This document shows, in pieces, positions 51,393-59,454 of a stretch of 64,000 nt of DNA. A model generated the notes under the pieces. That model worked only from the letters and a program-made list of their open reading frames with translations. It searched no databases and was not told where the DNA came from. The position numbers and the translations under genes are program-made. Numbering within the stretch: the stretch's first letter is position 1; each line of letters starts with the position of its first letter. Source of the stretch: an uncultured Faecalibacterium sp. (GTDB lineage: Bacteria; Bacillota; Clostridia; Oscillospirales; Ruminococcaceae); NCBI GenBank assembly GCA_934533135.1, contig CAKTBG010000002.1, forward strand, positions 62,001 through 126,000, read 5' to 3'.

Positions 51393-52215
51393 AGACTTCC
51401 GGCTTCAGGCCGTTCAATTCATCGCAGGAGATGTCGTAATCTTCAATAGAGTGGGGCGCATCGACTTTGGAGGCGATGTGCAGGCTGCGGTGAACTTTAG
51501 CCGAGGAATACTGCCCGGTTTTGCAGTTGTGCTCCCACCAGTACAGGCGCACTACTTCCATGCTGCCGTCAGGCCGCGCCGAAGAGCTGTCATTCTCAAA
51601 CAGTGTCAGGAGAGCCTGTTTGATGAGGTCTGCATCCTCCGCTGAAAAACCGGTCTTTTCGGCAAGTTGGCAGTTGATGCTGCCATAGGTGGAGTAAACG
51701 CCGAAATCGACCCGATGCTTCATGCCCATAGTGTCGCTGGACTTTTTGGAACCGGTCACACTGTTGACGCTTTTGGTGATCTGGATGCTGCTGGTCTCGA
51801 TGGGATCCACACTGAATGCCGGATGGATGGAGACCGGGCCGCGCACACCGATGGAAACATCATCGCCCTTGAACGCAAACACCTGACCGAAGCCGCGAAC
51901 GTCCAGCCATTTCTCGCAGGCAATCTGTGCATAAACAGAAGCGTTTTTCTCTTTTTTCAACGCAGGAACGGCGTCGGCACGGTCTTTCAGACTCTTGTAT
52001 CCGTCGTTGCAGCGGTCATCCGACTGCACAAAGATAGGAGCTCCCAGATCCATCAGCCGATTGCGGATCTTCCGCTTGAGGCAGACATCCGAGATCTCGC
52101 CGTAGCCCTCATACGTTTCGCGGGGACGGTTGCCGTTCAGAGGGTCGCCGTTGGGGTTGGCATGGGTGACGGTAAAGATCAGGGCAAAGTCGATTTTGTG
52201 ATTCAGAGCAGCCAT
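51379..52215 (-). CDS. cas7c: Type I-C Cascade backbone protein Cas7c (Csd2)
   Basis: 278 residues. Csd2/Csh2-type opening KIDFALIFTVTHANPNGDPLNGNRPR and FGQVFAFKGDDVSIGVRGPVS are diagnostic (quoted in parts), as is the KSVNSVTGSKKSSDTMGMKHRVDFGVY thumb segment. About seven copies coat the crRNA spacer in the effector complex. AGGAGG precedes the ATG at 52215. Overlaps cas4 by up to 14 bp. Confidence 0.96.
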   Translation of the reverse strand: MAALNHKIDFALIFTVTHANPNGDPLNGNRPRETYEGYGEISDVCLKRKIRNRLMDLGAPIFVQSDDRCNDGYKSLKDRADAVPALKKEKNASVYAQIACEKWLDVRGFGQVFAFKGDDVSIGVRGPVSIHPAFSVDPIETSSIQITKSVNSVTGSKKSSDTMGMKHRVDFGVYSTYGSINCQLAEKTGFSAEDADLIKQALLTLFENDSSSARPDGSMEVVRLYWWEHNCKTGQYSSAKVHRSLHIASKVDAPHSIEDYDISCDELNGLKPEVYDEF

Positions 52216-52230
52216 TGTAAATTCCTCCTG

Positions 52231-54195
52231 TTATACATTGCTTTTCGTTGTGGTTTCGGGATTCTTGTAGGCCTCATTTTCGCGGCGGAACTCCCGCAGC
52301 TGGGTGGCGTAGCCCAGCAGATACAACTCGTTCAAGGGCTTATTCGTGAACTCCGACCCGAGTTCGGCAATCAGATCCAGCATCTGGTCGTATCGTTTGG
52401 TGCTGCCGGCTTTGGCTCGGATGCGGTTCAGATAGGGGGCAAGCTTTTCCTGTAGAAGAAGGGTCGTTTTAGCCGGATGCTGGACGAAAACGACCTGCAG
52501 CCGTTCGGCGTTGGTGGTGCGTTTGTCATCCATGGTAAGGTTTTGTGCATAGCGTTCGGTCTGCTCTGCACAGGCAAGGATCTGACCGAACACAAAGTCA
52601 CGTCCGCGCGGAAGATTTTTGTCGTTGCTGCTGTAGTCCATCTTATAAGTAACTCCTTTCGAGCGTGAATGGTATCCGCGGATCAGCGCACAGGCGATGC
52701 TGCGGGTCTTGCGGGCTTCCCACGGTTCCAAGGCGACCGCGTTTGTGGCGCGGCGAACGGTGTTCAGCACCAGATCATAGGGCAGGGGCTTGCGTTCAAC
52801 GATGCAGGGAACGAGGCGTTCCAAAGTCTGCTGCTTGAGTTTCTGATCGACCTTTTCCCCATAGGCAGCTTTGGCAATATCCTCCGGGCTGGGGGCACCG
52901 ACAAACGAAATGTGGATCATTTTCGGCTTTTTGTCTGGTGGTGGATCCTTTTCAGCGATAACACGGTAATCCAGCTGCCACGCGAAAGTTTCGTGCCAGT
53001 TCACCACGTTGCCCAGCAGCCGGGAACCGCTCAGCTCCTGATAATACCGAACCGAAAGCCGCCCTGCGGTGGCGGAATCAAGGATCATGACGGAAAGCTG
53101 AGAAGTGTCGGTCAACTTCGCCCGATATCCCTGAATGGCGTGATTGAATTGCTTGGCAACGGCTTCTCGGGTGGACGCGCCCAGCACCGGTGCAAACTGG
53201 GAACTGTCAATGTCGTCCTCGTCGTCTACCGGAGCGGATTGTGCCATGTCGTAGCTGTCGTCGCCGAGTTTTGGAACCGGTTCATTCCGGGTGCCCCAGA
53301 CAAGGATGGTTTCGTCGCCGCACTGCGTGCCCTGTTTGCTGATAAGCCAGCGGAGTGCATTGTGGGTTTCCTGCGTGGTGCGATATCCGATGGACAACGC
53401 CTGCTCTGCATTGGAAAAACGTCCACGGAATGTAAAACCGGTTTTATCGTTGCTCGAAATCAGCTTTGCGCCATCGCCGGGATTCCGGATCTTTTTCGGG
53501 CTGAGAGCCGAAAGCGGAACTTTCTGCCCCAGAACCGTGCAGTAATCCACATCGGTCAGCTGCGTTTCGTAGAAATCCAACCAACGGTTCCAGATGTTGG
53601 GGTCCGACCAGAGATCGTCGTTTCCGACTCGGAAACGGACGAAGGCCTCTGTTTGGTCACCGTTCATGATGGAGGAAACAATGAGTGGTTCGGTGCCTTT
53701 TACACCGATGTATTTTGTTGGAAGTTTTCCGGATTCATCTGTGAAGAGAATGCCTTTCTGGATCAAATCGGGGATTAAAGTGCCTTTTTCCAAATAGGTC
53801 AAAACATTACAGACCAGTGGATGGGAGAAGGGAGAATGACACCATGCAGAGAGTTGCTCATGATAAATATCCCAGCCAGAATCTTTGGAACCGCCATATT
53901 CCTTGTAGTTGGAAGCGATATACTGAAGCTTATCGGCCAGAGCATGAGGATTGACATGAGTGCGGGATGCGGATTCCTCTGTGCAAGGAACAATTGTGGT
54001 AGATTCATTTTTGCGAAGAATAAACGCCGTCACAAAATTGCCTTGTTCATCAAGCTCGACTTGAATGTTTGCCTGCTGGGTCGTATGCCCGACCGGGAAC
54101 AGGGGAACCTGCCGGGCAACTTGTTTTCCAATCAGATCCGGCTCGGTTTGGCGGATGTATTCATAGGTTTGGTAGCAGCGTTCCAGCCAGCTCAT
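52231..54195 (-). CDS. cas8c: Type I-C Cascade large subunit Cas8c (Csd1)
   Basis: 654 residues, normal for Csd1. N-terminal LERCYQTYEYIRQTEPDLIG and VELDEQGNFVTAFILRK strands, FSNAEQALSIGYRTTQETHNALRWLISKQG in the middle (quoted as parts), and a helical C-terminal half that in I-C systems also yields an internal Cas11c small subunit by internal translation. Cas8c recognises the PAM and recruits Cas3. The C-terminal region from about residue 500 (SIACALIRGYHSRSKGVTYK onward) could carry such an internal start, not verified. Four-base ATGA overlap with cas5c. Confidence 0.95.
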   Translation of the reverse strand: MSWLERCYQTYEYIRQTEPDLIGKQVARQVPLFPVGHTTQQANIQVELDEQGNFVTAFILRKNESTTIVPCTEESASRTHVNPHALADKLQYIASNYKEYGGSKDSGWDIYHEQLSAWCHSPFSHPLVCNVLTYLEKGTLIPDLIQKGILFTDESGKLPTKYIGVKGTEPLIVSSIMNGDQTEAFVRFRVGNDDLWSDPNIWNRWLDFYETQLTDVDYCTVLGQKVPLSALSPKKIRNPGDGAKLISSNDKTGFTFRGRFSNAEQALSIGYRTTQETHNALRWLISKQGTQCGDETILVWGTRNEPVPKLGDDSYDMAQSAPVDDEDDIDSSQFAPVLGASTREAVAKQFNHAIQGYRAKLTDTSQLSVMILDSATAGRLSVRYYQELSGSRLLGNVVNWHETFAWQLDYRVIAEKDPPPDKKPKMIHISFVGAPSPEDIAKAAYGEKVDQKLKQQTLERLVPCIVERKPLPYDLVLNTVRRATNAVALEPWEARKTRSIACALIRGYHSRSKGVTYKMDYSSNDKNLPRGRDFVFGQILACAEQTERYAQNLTMDDKRTTNAERLQVVFVQHPAKTTLLLQEKLAPYLNRIRAKAGSTKRYDQMLDLIAELGSEFTNKPLNELYLLGYATQLREFRRENEAYKNPETTTKSNV

Positions 54196-54914
54196 TCACC
54201 ACTCACCTCCCGGTACAGTGCGTCGCAGCTCTGCAGATTTTGGTTCAGAACAAAGGATCTGGACTTCTGTTTTTTGATATCACGGATAACAGGGCAATTT
54301 TCCGGGCGGCAGAAGTCGATGACGCCGTTCTGCAGGACCGGATACCAGAACCGTTCCTGCATCGTGTCGGTACCGTTTTCGTCGGCATAGGTCAGGCCAT
54401 GAAGCATCAATCCAAGCGGAATCGAAGGTGTGGCATCGTAAGCACCGGTTCCTCCGCCGAATTCACACGGCTCAATGTAGCCCTGACACTCCCGGGTGCC
54501 GAGGAAAATATCCCGGCGGCCGCCGCGTTCCAGCATCCGCTTGGCAATCTGGTAATGTTTGTCCTCGTTTCGATCTTGCTCGAGGTCGGGTCGGTGCTCG
54601 TTCCATTCAAAGTGGGCTTCCACCTGATAGGAAACATTGGTCAGATAGGTGTAGATGGATAAGTCGTTTTTTCCATTGTTGTAGCAGATGGGGCGCACAC
54701 CCTTGGATTGCGTTTCAATGGGATTCAAAATGCGGATTCGGTCGATCACCCAAATGAAGGTTGGCTTCCAGTAACAGCTTTCCAGAATTCCCTTCAAAGC
54801 CTGATAGGTTGGGACTGGATAGCTGCACTTCTCGCCGCCGACACGGGTGATCGGGTCGCTGAACAGTGCGTGGCGGCCGAAAAGGTGCAGCGTGAGGGTG
54901 TTTCGGTAACGCAA
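54192..54914 (-). CDS. cas5c: Type I-C Cas5c (Cas5d), crRNA-processing endonuclease
   Basis: 240 residues. It opens RNTLTLHLFGRHALFSDPITRVGGEKCSYPVPTYQA (in parts), the Cas5 RAMP pattern, with YKGI-type ALKGILESCYWKP. In type I-C there is no Cas6, and Cas5c itself cuts pre-crRNA at the repeat hairpin base, leaving an 11 nt 5' handle. The start is TTG at 54914 behind AGGAGG with seven bases spacing. Because Cas5c reads hairpin base and 3' tail, it should also process the divergent repeat at 57471. Confidence 0.95.
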   Translation of the reverse strand: MRYRNTLTLHLFGRHALFSDPITRVGGEKCSYPVPTYQALKGILESCYWKPTFIWVIDRIRILNPIETQSKGVRPICYNNGKNDLSIYTYLTNVSYQVEAHFEWNEHRPDLEQDRNEDKHYQIAKRMLERGGRRDIFLGTRECQGYIEPCEFGGGTGAYDATPSIPLGLMLHGLTYADENGTDTMQERFWYPVLQNGVIDFCRPENCPVIRDIKKQKSRSFVLNQNLQSCDALYREVSGE

Positions 54915-54935
54915 ATCAATTCCTCCTTTGTAAGG

Positions 54936-57341
54936 TTAGTAGATCATGAGCTCCGGCGGATGTGGATCCAATTGAAAGCCCTTGATATCGTCATAATAGC
55001 GGGGATCCAGAACAAAAACAGCACCTCCGACAGCTGTGGAAAGCGCACCATCCCGGGAAAGTGCAAGAAACTCGTTGTGATATAGGCCAATGGTGTAATG
55101 CTGCGCCTCACGGAGCAATGCCGCGGTGGGTCGATCGGTCGAGAGCAGCTGTGTAACCAGCTCTTGGCCGTTTTTGCCGTAGGGAACAACAGCCGGTGTG
55201 GTGTCAGAGTCCAGTGCGCGAAAAGCGGCTTCTGCCGTACCGAATGCCTGCCGGAGTTCCACTTTGGCAAACGGTGCGCTGTGCAGATCAATGTAGGCGG
55301 TGACGCCGGGCTTGTTTTCACTGAACAGATCCAGCAAAGTCCAGCCGTTTTTTAGCGGAGCCTGCATGGTGGTCTGCTGGTGAGACTCGGCGTAGAAAAG
55401 CGCATAATAGGCTTGGATGGACGCAGGATCCAGCAGGTCGGCGTCTGGAGAAAGTTGGTGCAGCAGACGTTGGGTGGCACGGCGACCCTCGTCGAGGTCG
55501 GCCAGCTGCTCCAGATGCTCTTCGGTAGGAGCACAGGGCACCAGATAGACGGATCGGCAGTCCGTTTCGCCGTGACGGTTGCATCGGCCGGCCGCCTGTG
55601 CTACACTGGGGAGGCCAGCCATGCTCCGGATCACGCAGTCGAAGCTCAGATCCACACCGGCCTCGATCAGCTGAGTGCTGACGCAGACCAGCTTTTGAGT
55701 GGAATGCGGATCGTCCAGCCGTTTTTTGATTTGGTCAAGGACGTCCAGCCGGTGCTGCGGGCAAAGATGGGTCGTCAGGCAGTAGAGCAGGACATCCGGT
55801 TCTAGCTGCTCACGGAGAAGATCGTAGACGCGCTCTACAACGGCGCGGGTGTTAAAGATCAGCAGGATCGTGTCGTTGTTCCGCAGTTTCTCCTGCGTCA
55901 ACGCAGCAAAATCGGCGGAAGAGTAGCCACCCTCAGAGGAAAGCGGTACGATTCGAGTCCGCTTGAACTGCTCGAATCGCTGCGCGTAGTCGGGCACAAG
56001 GTCTTTCGGCTCCGAAAAGTGCAGCGGATAGGCCAGCTGTTCCAAAGCAGGCTGGGTGGCGGTGCAGAGAATGACTGTGCAGCCCATCCCGTAGGCCAGC
56101 AAGTTGACGGCAAGGTTGAACAGATAAGTGTGACAGGTGGGGAGAGACTGCACCTCATCGAAGAAGAGCACCGAGTTGGCAAGGGCAGGGAACCGCCGGG
56201 CATTCCGCCGTGGAGCCGAAAATAAGGTGTTCAGAAATTGTACCATTGTGGTCGCAATGAACGGCACACCCTGCCAACGCTGTGTGAAGGGGAGAAGAGC
56301 TTCGTGCTCTTCTTCGTCCTGAAGTACATCTGAGTGGTGCTCCAACACATAGCTCTTATCGCCGAGGGCAGCACGGAAGCACTCTGTGTTCTGCCCGATG
56401 ATGGAACGGTAAGGTGCAAAGTAGAAAATGTGGGCCGCATGGGTCTGCTCGGCGGCGTGGATACAGTAGCGCAGGCCAGAGTAGGTTTTGCCGCCGCCGG
56501 TTGGAACATAGAGGCGGTAAATGCCGGGTCTGGCCGTTTGCCCGGCGGCTTTGCATTGTTCGGAAATCTCACTGCGCAGGATGTCAATGGACCGCAGGGC
56601 CGGAAGATTTTGAAGATAACGTTCCACATTCTCCCGCAGGGTCGTCCACGAAGGAAGTTCCGGTTCCGGCTGCGGGCCGTTTTCAAAGCTGGCCGTGTCC
56701 GACCAGTCGGCATCGACCAATGCACCGAAAAGGAATCGTTGGACAAGACCCAGCATGAACTGCATCGTGCGGGCGGCTTCCGGACTTCCCGGCGGACTGA
56801 GCTGGTCGGACAAAGCACCCAGCTTGCGGTAGAGGGTCAGAACCTCTTTTGCAGCAAGTTCCATCTCGGCAGCGACTTCCTCTTCGGAAACGCATTGGGA
56901 AAAGAACTGTTCGCAGCTCTCTCGATAGAGCGGGTCGGCCTTTTCGGAGTACAATTTGTCCAACCATGGCTGACCTCCATCTTCGGGGGAATAGAGGTCG
57001 CACCGTGTTCCATGGTGGCACTCGATGGCAACGGCGGCAAATTGCGCGGCCAACCGGTAGGAGGATTTCTTGGCGTTTTTTCCGAAGGTTTCCCACAGAT
57101 ACCGTGCACCTGCACTGGAATGGTTCAGCTTTTCGCCAGTCCATTTACCTTTAAGATAAAGCTGAGGAAGATGGTGTGACTTGCCGGTGTCATGACACTG
57201 GCCGGTCACCCGCCCTAAATGTTCCAGACCGATCGTTCGGCAGAGATCACCGCAGAGCTGGGCAACGTTGCAAGAATGTTCTTTCAATGACTGAGTATGG
57301 GAATCATCGGTTTGGCTGCTATGGCCGATCAATGGCTCCAT
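54936..57341 (-). CDS. cas3: CRISPR-associated helicase-nuclease Cas3
   Basis: 801 residues. N-terminal HD nuclease domain (SLKEHSCNVAQLCGDLC, GQCHDTGKSHHLPQLY, then IECHHG) followed by SF2 helicase: VPTGGGKTYSGLRY (Walker A), VLFFDEVQSLP (motif II), CTATQPALEQL (motif III), VSTQLIEAGVDLSFD (V) and QAAGRCNRHGE (VI). Degrades target DNA after Cascade binding. The ATG at 57341 is chosen because GAGGTGG lies just upstream; the frame extends 25 codons further, into the promoter, and is not used. First gene of the cas operon. Confidence 0.97.
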   Translation of the reverse strand: MEPLIGHSSQTDDSHTQSLKEHSCNVAQLCGDLCRTIGLEHLGRVTGQCHDTGKSHHLPQLYLKGKWTGEKLNHSSAGARYLWETFGKNAKKSSYRLAAQFAAVAIECHHGTRCDLYSPEDGGQPWLDKLYSEKADPLYRESCEQFFSQCVSEEEVAAEMELAAKEVLTLYRKLGALSDQLSPPGSPEAARTMQFMLGLVQRFLFGALVDADWSDTASFENGPQPEPELPSWTTLRENVERYLQNLPALRSIDILRSEISEQCKAAGQTARPGIYRLYVPTGGGKTYSGLRYCIHAAEQTHAAHIFYFAPYRSIIGQNTECFRAALGDKSYVLEHHSDVLQDEEEHEALLPFTQRWQGVPFIATTMVQFLNTLFSAPRRNARRFPALANSVLFFDEVQSLPTCHTYLFNLAVNLLAYGMGCTVILCTATQPALEQLAYPLHFSEPKDLVPDYAQRFEQFKRTRIVPLSSEGGYSSADFAALTQEKLRNNDTILLIFNTRAVVERVYDLLREQLEPDVLLYCLTTHLCPQHRLDVLDQIKKRLDDPHSTQKLVCVSTQLIEAGVDLSFDCVIRSMAGLPSVAQAAGRCNRHGETDCRSVYLVPCAPTEEHLEQLADLDEGRRATQRLLHQLSPDADLLDPASIQAYYALFYAESHQQTTMQAPLKNGWTLLDLFSENKPGVTAYIDLHSAPFAKVELRQAFGTAEAAFRALDSDTTPAVVPYGKNGQELVTQLLSTDRPTAALLREAQHYTIGLYHNEFLALSRDGALSTAVGGAVFVLDPRYYDDIKGFQLDPHPPELMIY

Positions 57342-57360
57342 GAAATCCACCTCTACTTTT

Positions 57361-57395
57361 ACTTTTAATGCTTTAACTACTGACGTAAGAATATC
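57361..57395 (+). promoter_or_regulatory. Predicted Cascade target site in the cas promoter
   Basis: Starting at 57361, 14 of 15 bases equal the pseudo-spacer starting at 57510, with TTT just 5' (57358-57360) in the PAM position; type I-C canonical PAM is TTC. A full 35 bp footprint would cover the predicted cas transcription start and the -10 box (57388-57393). Confidence 0.7.
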
Positions 57396-57416
57396 ACCGA
57401 GGATGTGAAATGTCAA
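57388..57416 (-). promoter_or_regulatory. cas operon promoter
   Basis: On the minus strand TTGACA (57411-57416, perfect) and TATTCT (57388-57393) are 17 bp apart. Transcription should begin near 57380, about 40 nt before the cas3 ATG. Confidence 0.8.
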
Positions 57417-57435
57417 TGGAAAAAGCGAAGTTTTC

Positions 57436-57464
57436 TTGATTTTTTTGGAAGAACCGCCTATACT
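57436..57464 (+). promoter_or_regulatory. Promoter of the crRNA-like regulatory RNA
   Basis: TTGATT (57436-57441) and TATACT (57459-57464), 17 bp apart. The expected start is 57471, which is the first base of the divergent repeat. It is divergent from the cas promoter, 19 bp separating the two -35 boxes. Confidence 0.75.
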
Positions 57465-57470
57465 GATACT

Positions 57471-57576
57471 GTCGCTTTCGGGAATGCCCCTAAAAGCGTG
57501 GATAGAAATACTTTTAATGCCTTATTTGGCAGAGAAGAAGCGGTGGAGTGAAAGCTCTGCCGCTTTTCTTCTGCCA
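57471..57576 (+). ncRNA. Putative CreR-type Cas-regulating crRNA-like RNA
   Basis: A 39 nt divergent repeat (57471-57509) keeps GTCGCT at its start and AGCGTGGATAGAAAT at its end, exactly as in the array, but the hairpin centre is replaced (TTCGGGAATGCCCC with GCTTT/AAAGC stem) and is six bases longer. The pseudo-spacer begins ACTTTTAATGCCTTA at 57510 and matches the cas promoter region. From 57528 GGCAGAGAAGAAGCGG pairs with CCGCTTTTCTTCTGCC (57560-57575), closing the RNA in a stable hairpin. Expected role: guide Cascade to repress the cas operon. Not a protein gene; no second repeat follows. Confidence 0.75.
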
Positions 57577-57690
57577 CCCTCTTCCTCTCCTATCATACAC
57601 ATGAAATGTCCGATAAGATGTACTTTGGACTTTGCACCCAGAAAAAAGGCGGAAATGGAAACAAAAATTGGATAAAATTTCAAAATCTGC

Positions 57691-57719
57691 TTGAAGCAGG
57701 CAGAGCAATCCGGTATAAT
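57691..57719 (+). promoter_or_regulatory. Promoter of the alanine symporter gene
   Basis: TTGAAG (57691-57696) and TATAAT (57714-57719), 17 bp apart. Confidence 0.7.
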
Positions 57720-57774
57720 GAAAAAAGCTTCCGGATCTGGAAGCAGATGCAAAGCGGATAGAGGAGGAATTCTG

Positions 57775-59334
57775 ATGCAGACGCTGTTTGATGCTGTCAA
57801 CGCGATTTGCGGCAAGATCCAGATCGTCTCCAACTGGTTCTGGGATTTTCCCTGCAATCTGGATTGGTACGCGGCGATCCCGGTGCTGGGCAATTTCAGT
57901 CTGGCCATCATCCTGTTGGTGGGAACCGGGATCGTGTTCACCTTCAGGCTTCACTTTGTGCAGGTGAAGCGATTCAAGTACAGCCTCCATGTGCTGATGC
58001 GCCGCAAAAAGACCGCGACCGGCATTTCGTCGCTGACGGCCTTTCTGCTGTCCACGGCCATGCGCGTTGGCCCGGGCAACATTCTGGGCGTGACGGGTGC
58101 CATCTCCATTGGCGGCCCGGGTGCGCTGTTCTGGATGTGGATCTCGGCCTTTTTTGGGATGGCGACCTCCTTTGCAGAGTCCACCCTGTCTCAGATCTTC
58201 AAGGAAAAGCGGGATGACGAATACGTCGGCGGTATGCCGTTTTATGGCCGCAAGCTGCTGAAAGACGCGGCTTGGGTCGGCGTGGCACTGAGCCTGCTTT
58301 ACATTGTATATGCGCTGCTTTGCTTCCCGGCGCAGGGCTTCAACACCGTTTCGGCGGTGGGTGCCATCGCGCAGACCGTGACCGGCAAGACCATCCCGAC
58401 CAACTCGGCTTTGTATTGGATCTCGTTTGCGATCCTGCTGGTCATCACGGCTCTGGTCAGCTTTGGCGGCATCAAAAAGGTCACCAAGGTCACGGATCGC
58501 GTGGTGCCCGTTATGGCGGTCATCTATATGGTCACGGTTCTTGCCTTGATCGTCGGCAACTTTACCCGCATTCCGTGGTTCTTTGCGGCTGTGTTCGGGC
58601 AGGCGTTCCAGCCGGATGCCGTCTTCGGGGGCGCGTTTGGTCTGGCTCTCAGTCAGGGCATCAAGCGCGGCCTGATGTCCAATGAGGCCGGTCAGGGCAC
58701 CATCACCATGCCGGCCGCGGCTGCGGAGGTCGAGCACCCCTGCGAGCAGGGCTGTGTGCAGGCTTTGGGCGTGTTCCTCGATACCATCGTCATCTGCACC
58801 CTGACCGGTTTTGTGGTCATTATGGGGCGTGTCTGGCTCACCGAAGACGCACAGGCTTGGTTTGCGCTGGGCAAGCTGGACAAATTCCTCGCTTCCTGCG
58901 GCGCGCTGACGGGCAGCCGGGGCGCATTGTATGCGCTGGTCACCCTGCTGGTCAGCGTTTGCTTCGGTCTGTTTGCGTTTACCTGTCTGCTGGGCTTCAT
59001 GTCTTTCACCGAGATGTGTGCAAACCGCATTTCCAGCAAACCGGCTTTCATCAACGCCATCCGCGTGCTCTGCTTGGTGGTCATCTCGTTTGGCGTCATC
59101 ACCAACATTGCCGGCATGGATCTCGGTGCGCTGTGGGATCTGAGCGACTTTGCCAACATCCTGATGGTTTATTGCAACCTGCCGCTCCAGTACATTGGCT
59201 TCCGGTATGTCCTGCGGGCCTATCGCCACTTTGAAAAGCAGGATGGCACGCCTTTTACGTCCAAGACGGTGGGTCTGGAGCTGCCGGTCTGGGATGAGCT
59301 GGCCAAAACGCATGGGACCCGCACGGGCAAGTGA
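57775..59334 (+). CDS. Sodium:alanine symporter (AGCS family)
   Basis: 519 residues, about eleven helices. AGCS signatures: STAMRVGPGNILGVTGAISIGGPGALFWMW (in parts; the family GxGNIxG motif), ESTLSQIFKEK, GGMPFYGRK and GIKRGLMSNEAGQGTITMPAAAA near residue 300. Imports alanine or glycine with Na+. The ATG at 57775 follows GAGGAGGAATT. Monocistronic. It lies immediately downstream of the crRNA-like element but has its own promoter. Confidence 0.93.
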   Translation: MQTLFDAVNAICGKIQIVSNWFWDFPCNLDWYAAIPVLGNFSLAIILLVGTGIVFTFRLHFVQVKRFKYSLHVLMRRKKTATGISSLTAFLLSTAMRVGPGNILGVTGAISIGGPGALFWMWISAFFGMATSFAESTLSQIFKEKRDDEYVGGMPFYGRKLLKDAAWVGVALSLLYIVYALLCFPAQGFNTVSAVGAIAQTVTGKTIPTNSALYWISFAILLVITALVSFGGIKKVTKVTDRVVPVMAVIYMVTVLALIVGNFTRIPWFFAAVFGQAFQPDAVFGGAFGLALSQGIKRGLMSNEAGQGTITMPAAAAEVEHPCEQGCVQALGVFLDTIVICTLTGFVVIMGRVWLTEDAQAWFALGKLDKFLASCGALTGSRGALYALVTLLVSVCFGLFAFTCLLGFMSFTEMCANRISSKPAFINAIRVLCLVVISFGVITNIAGMDLGALWDLSDFANILMVYCNLPLQYIGFRYVLRAYRHFEKQDGTPFTSKTVGLELPVWDELAKTHGTRTGK

Positions 59335-59454
59335 TGGCCGCAGCAAAAAAGCGGCGCACTGCTGCGCTTGCGTGGGAATGAAAAAATGATGCTGGTTTTT
59401 CCATCGGTGATATGCTACAATAAACAGTAAGAAGATCACAAGAGGGGGAGAACC

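Noticed and set aside
57436..57675. Possible protein-coding frame over the crRNA-like element (79 codons from 57436)
   Set aside because: No ribosome binding site, low-complexity product, and it crosses the repeat and hairpin; the RNA interpretation explains the sequence better.
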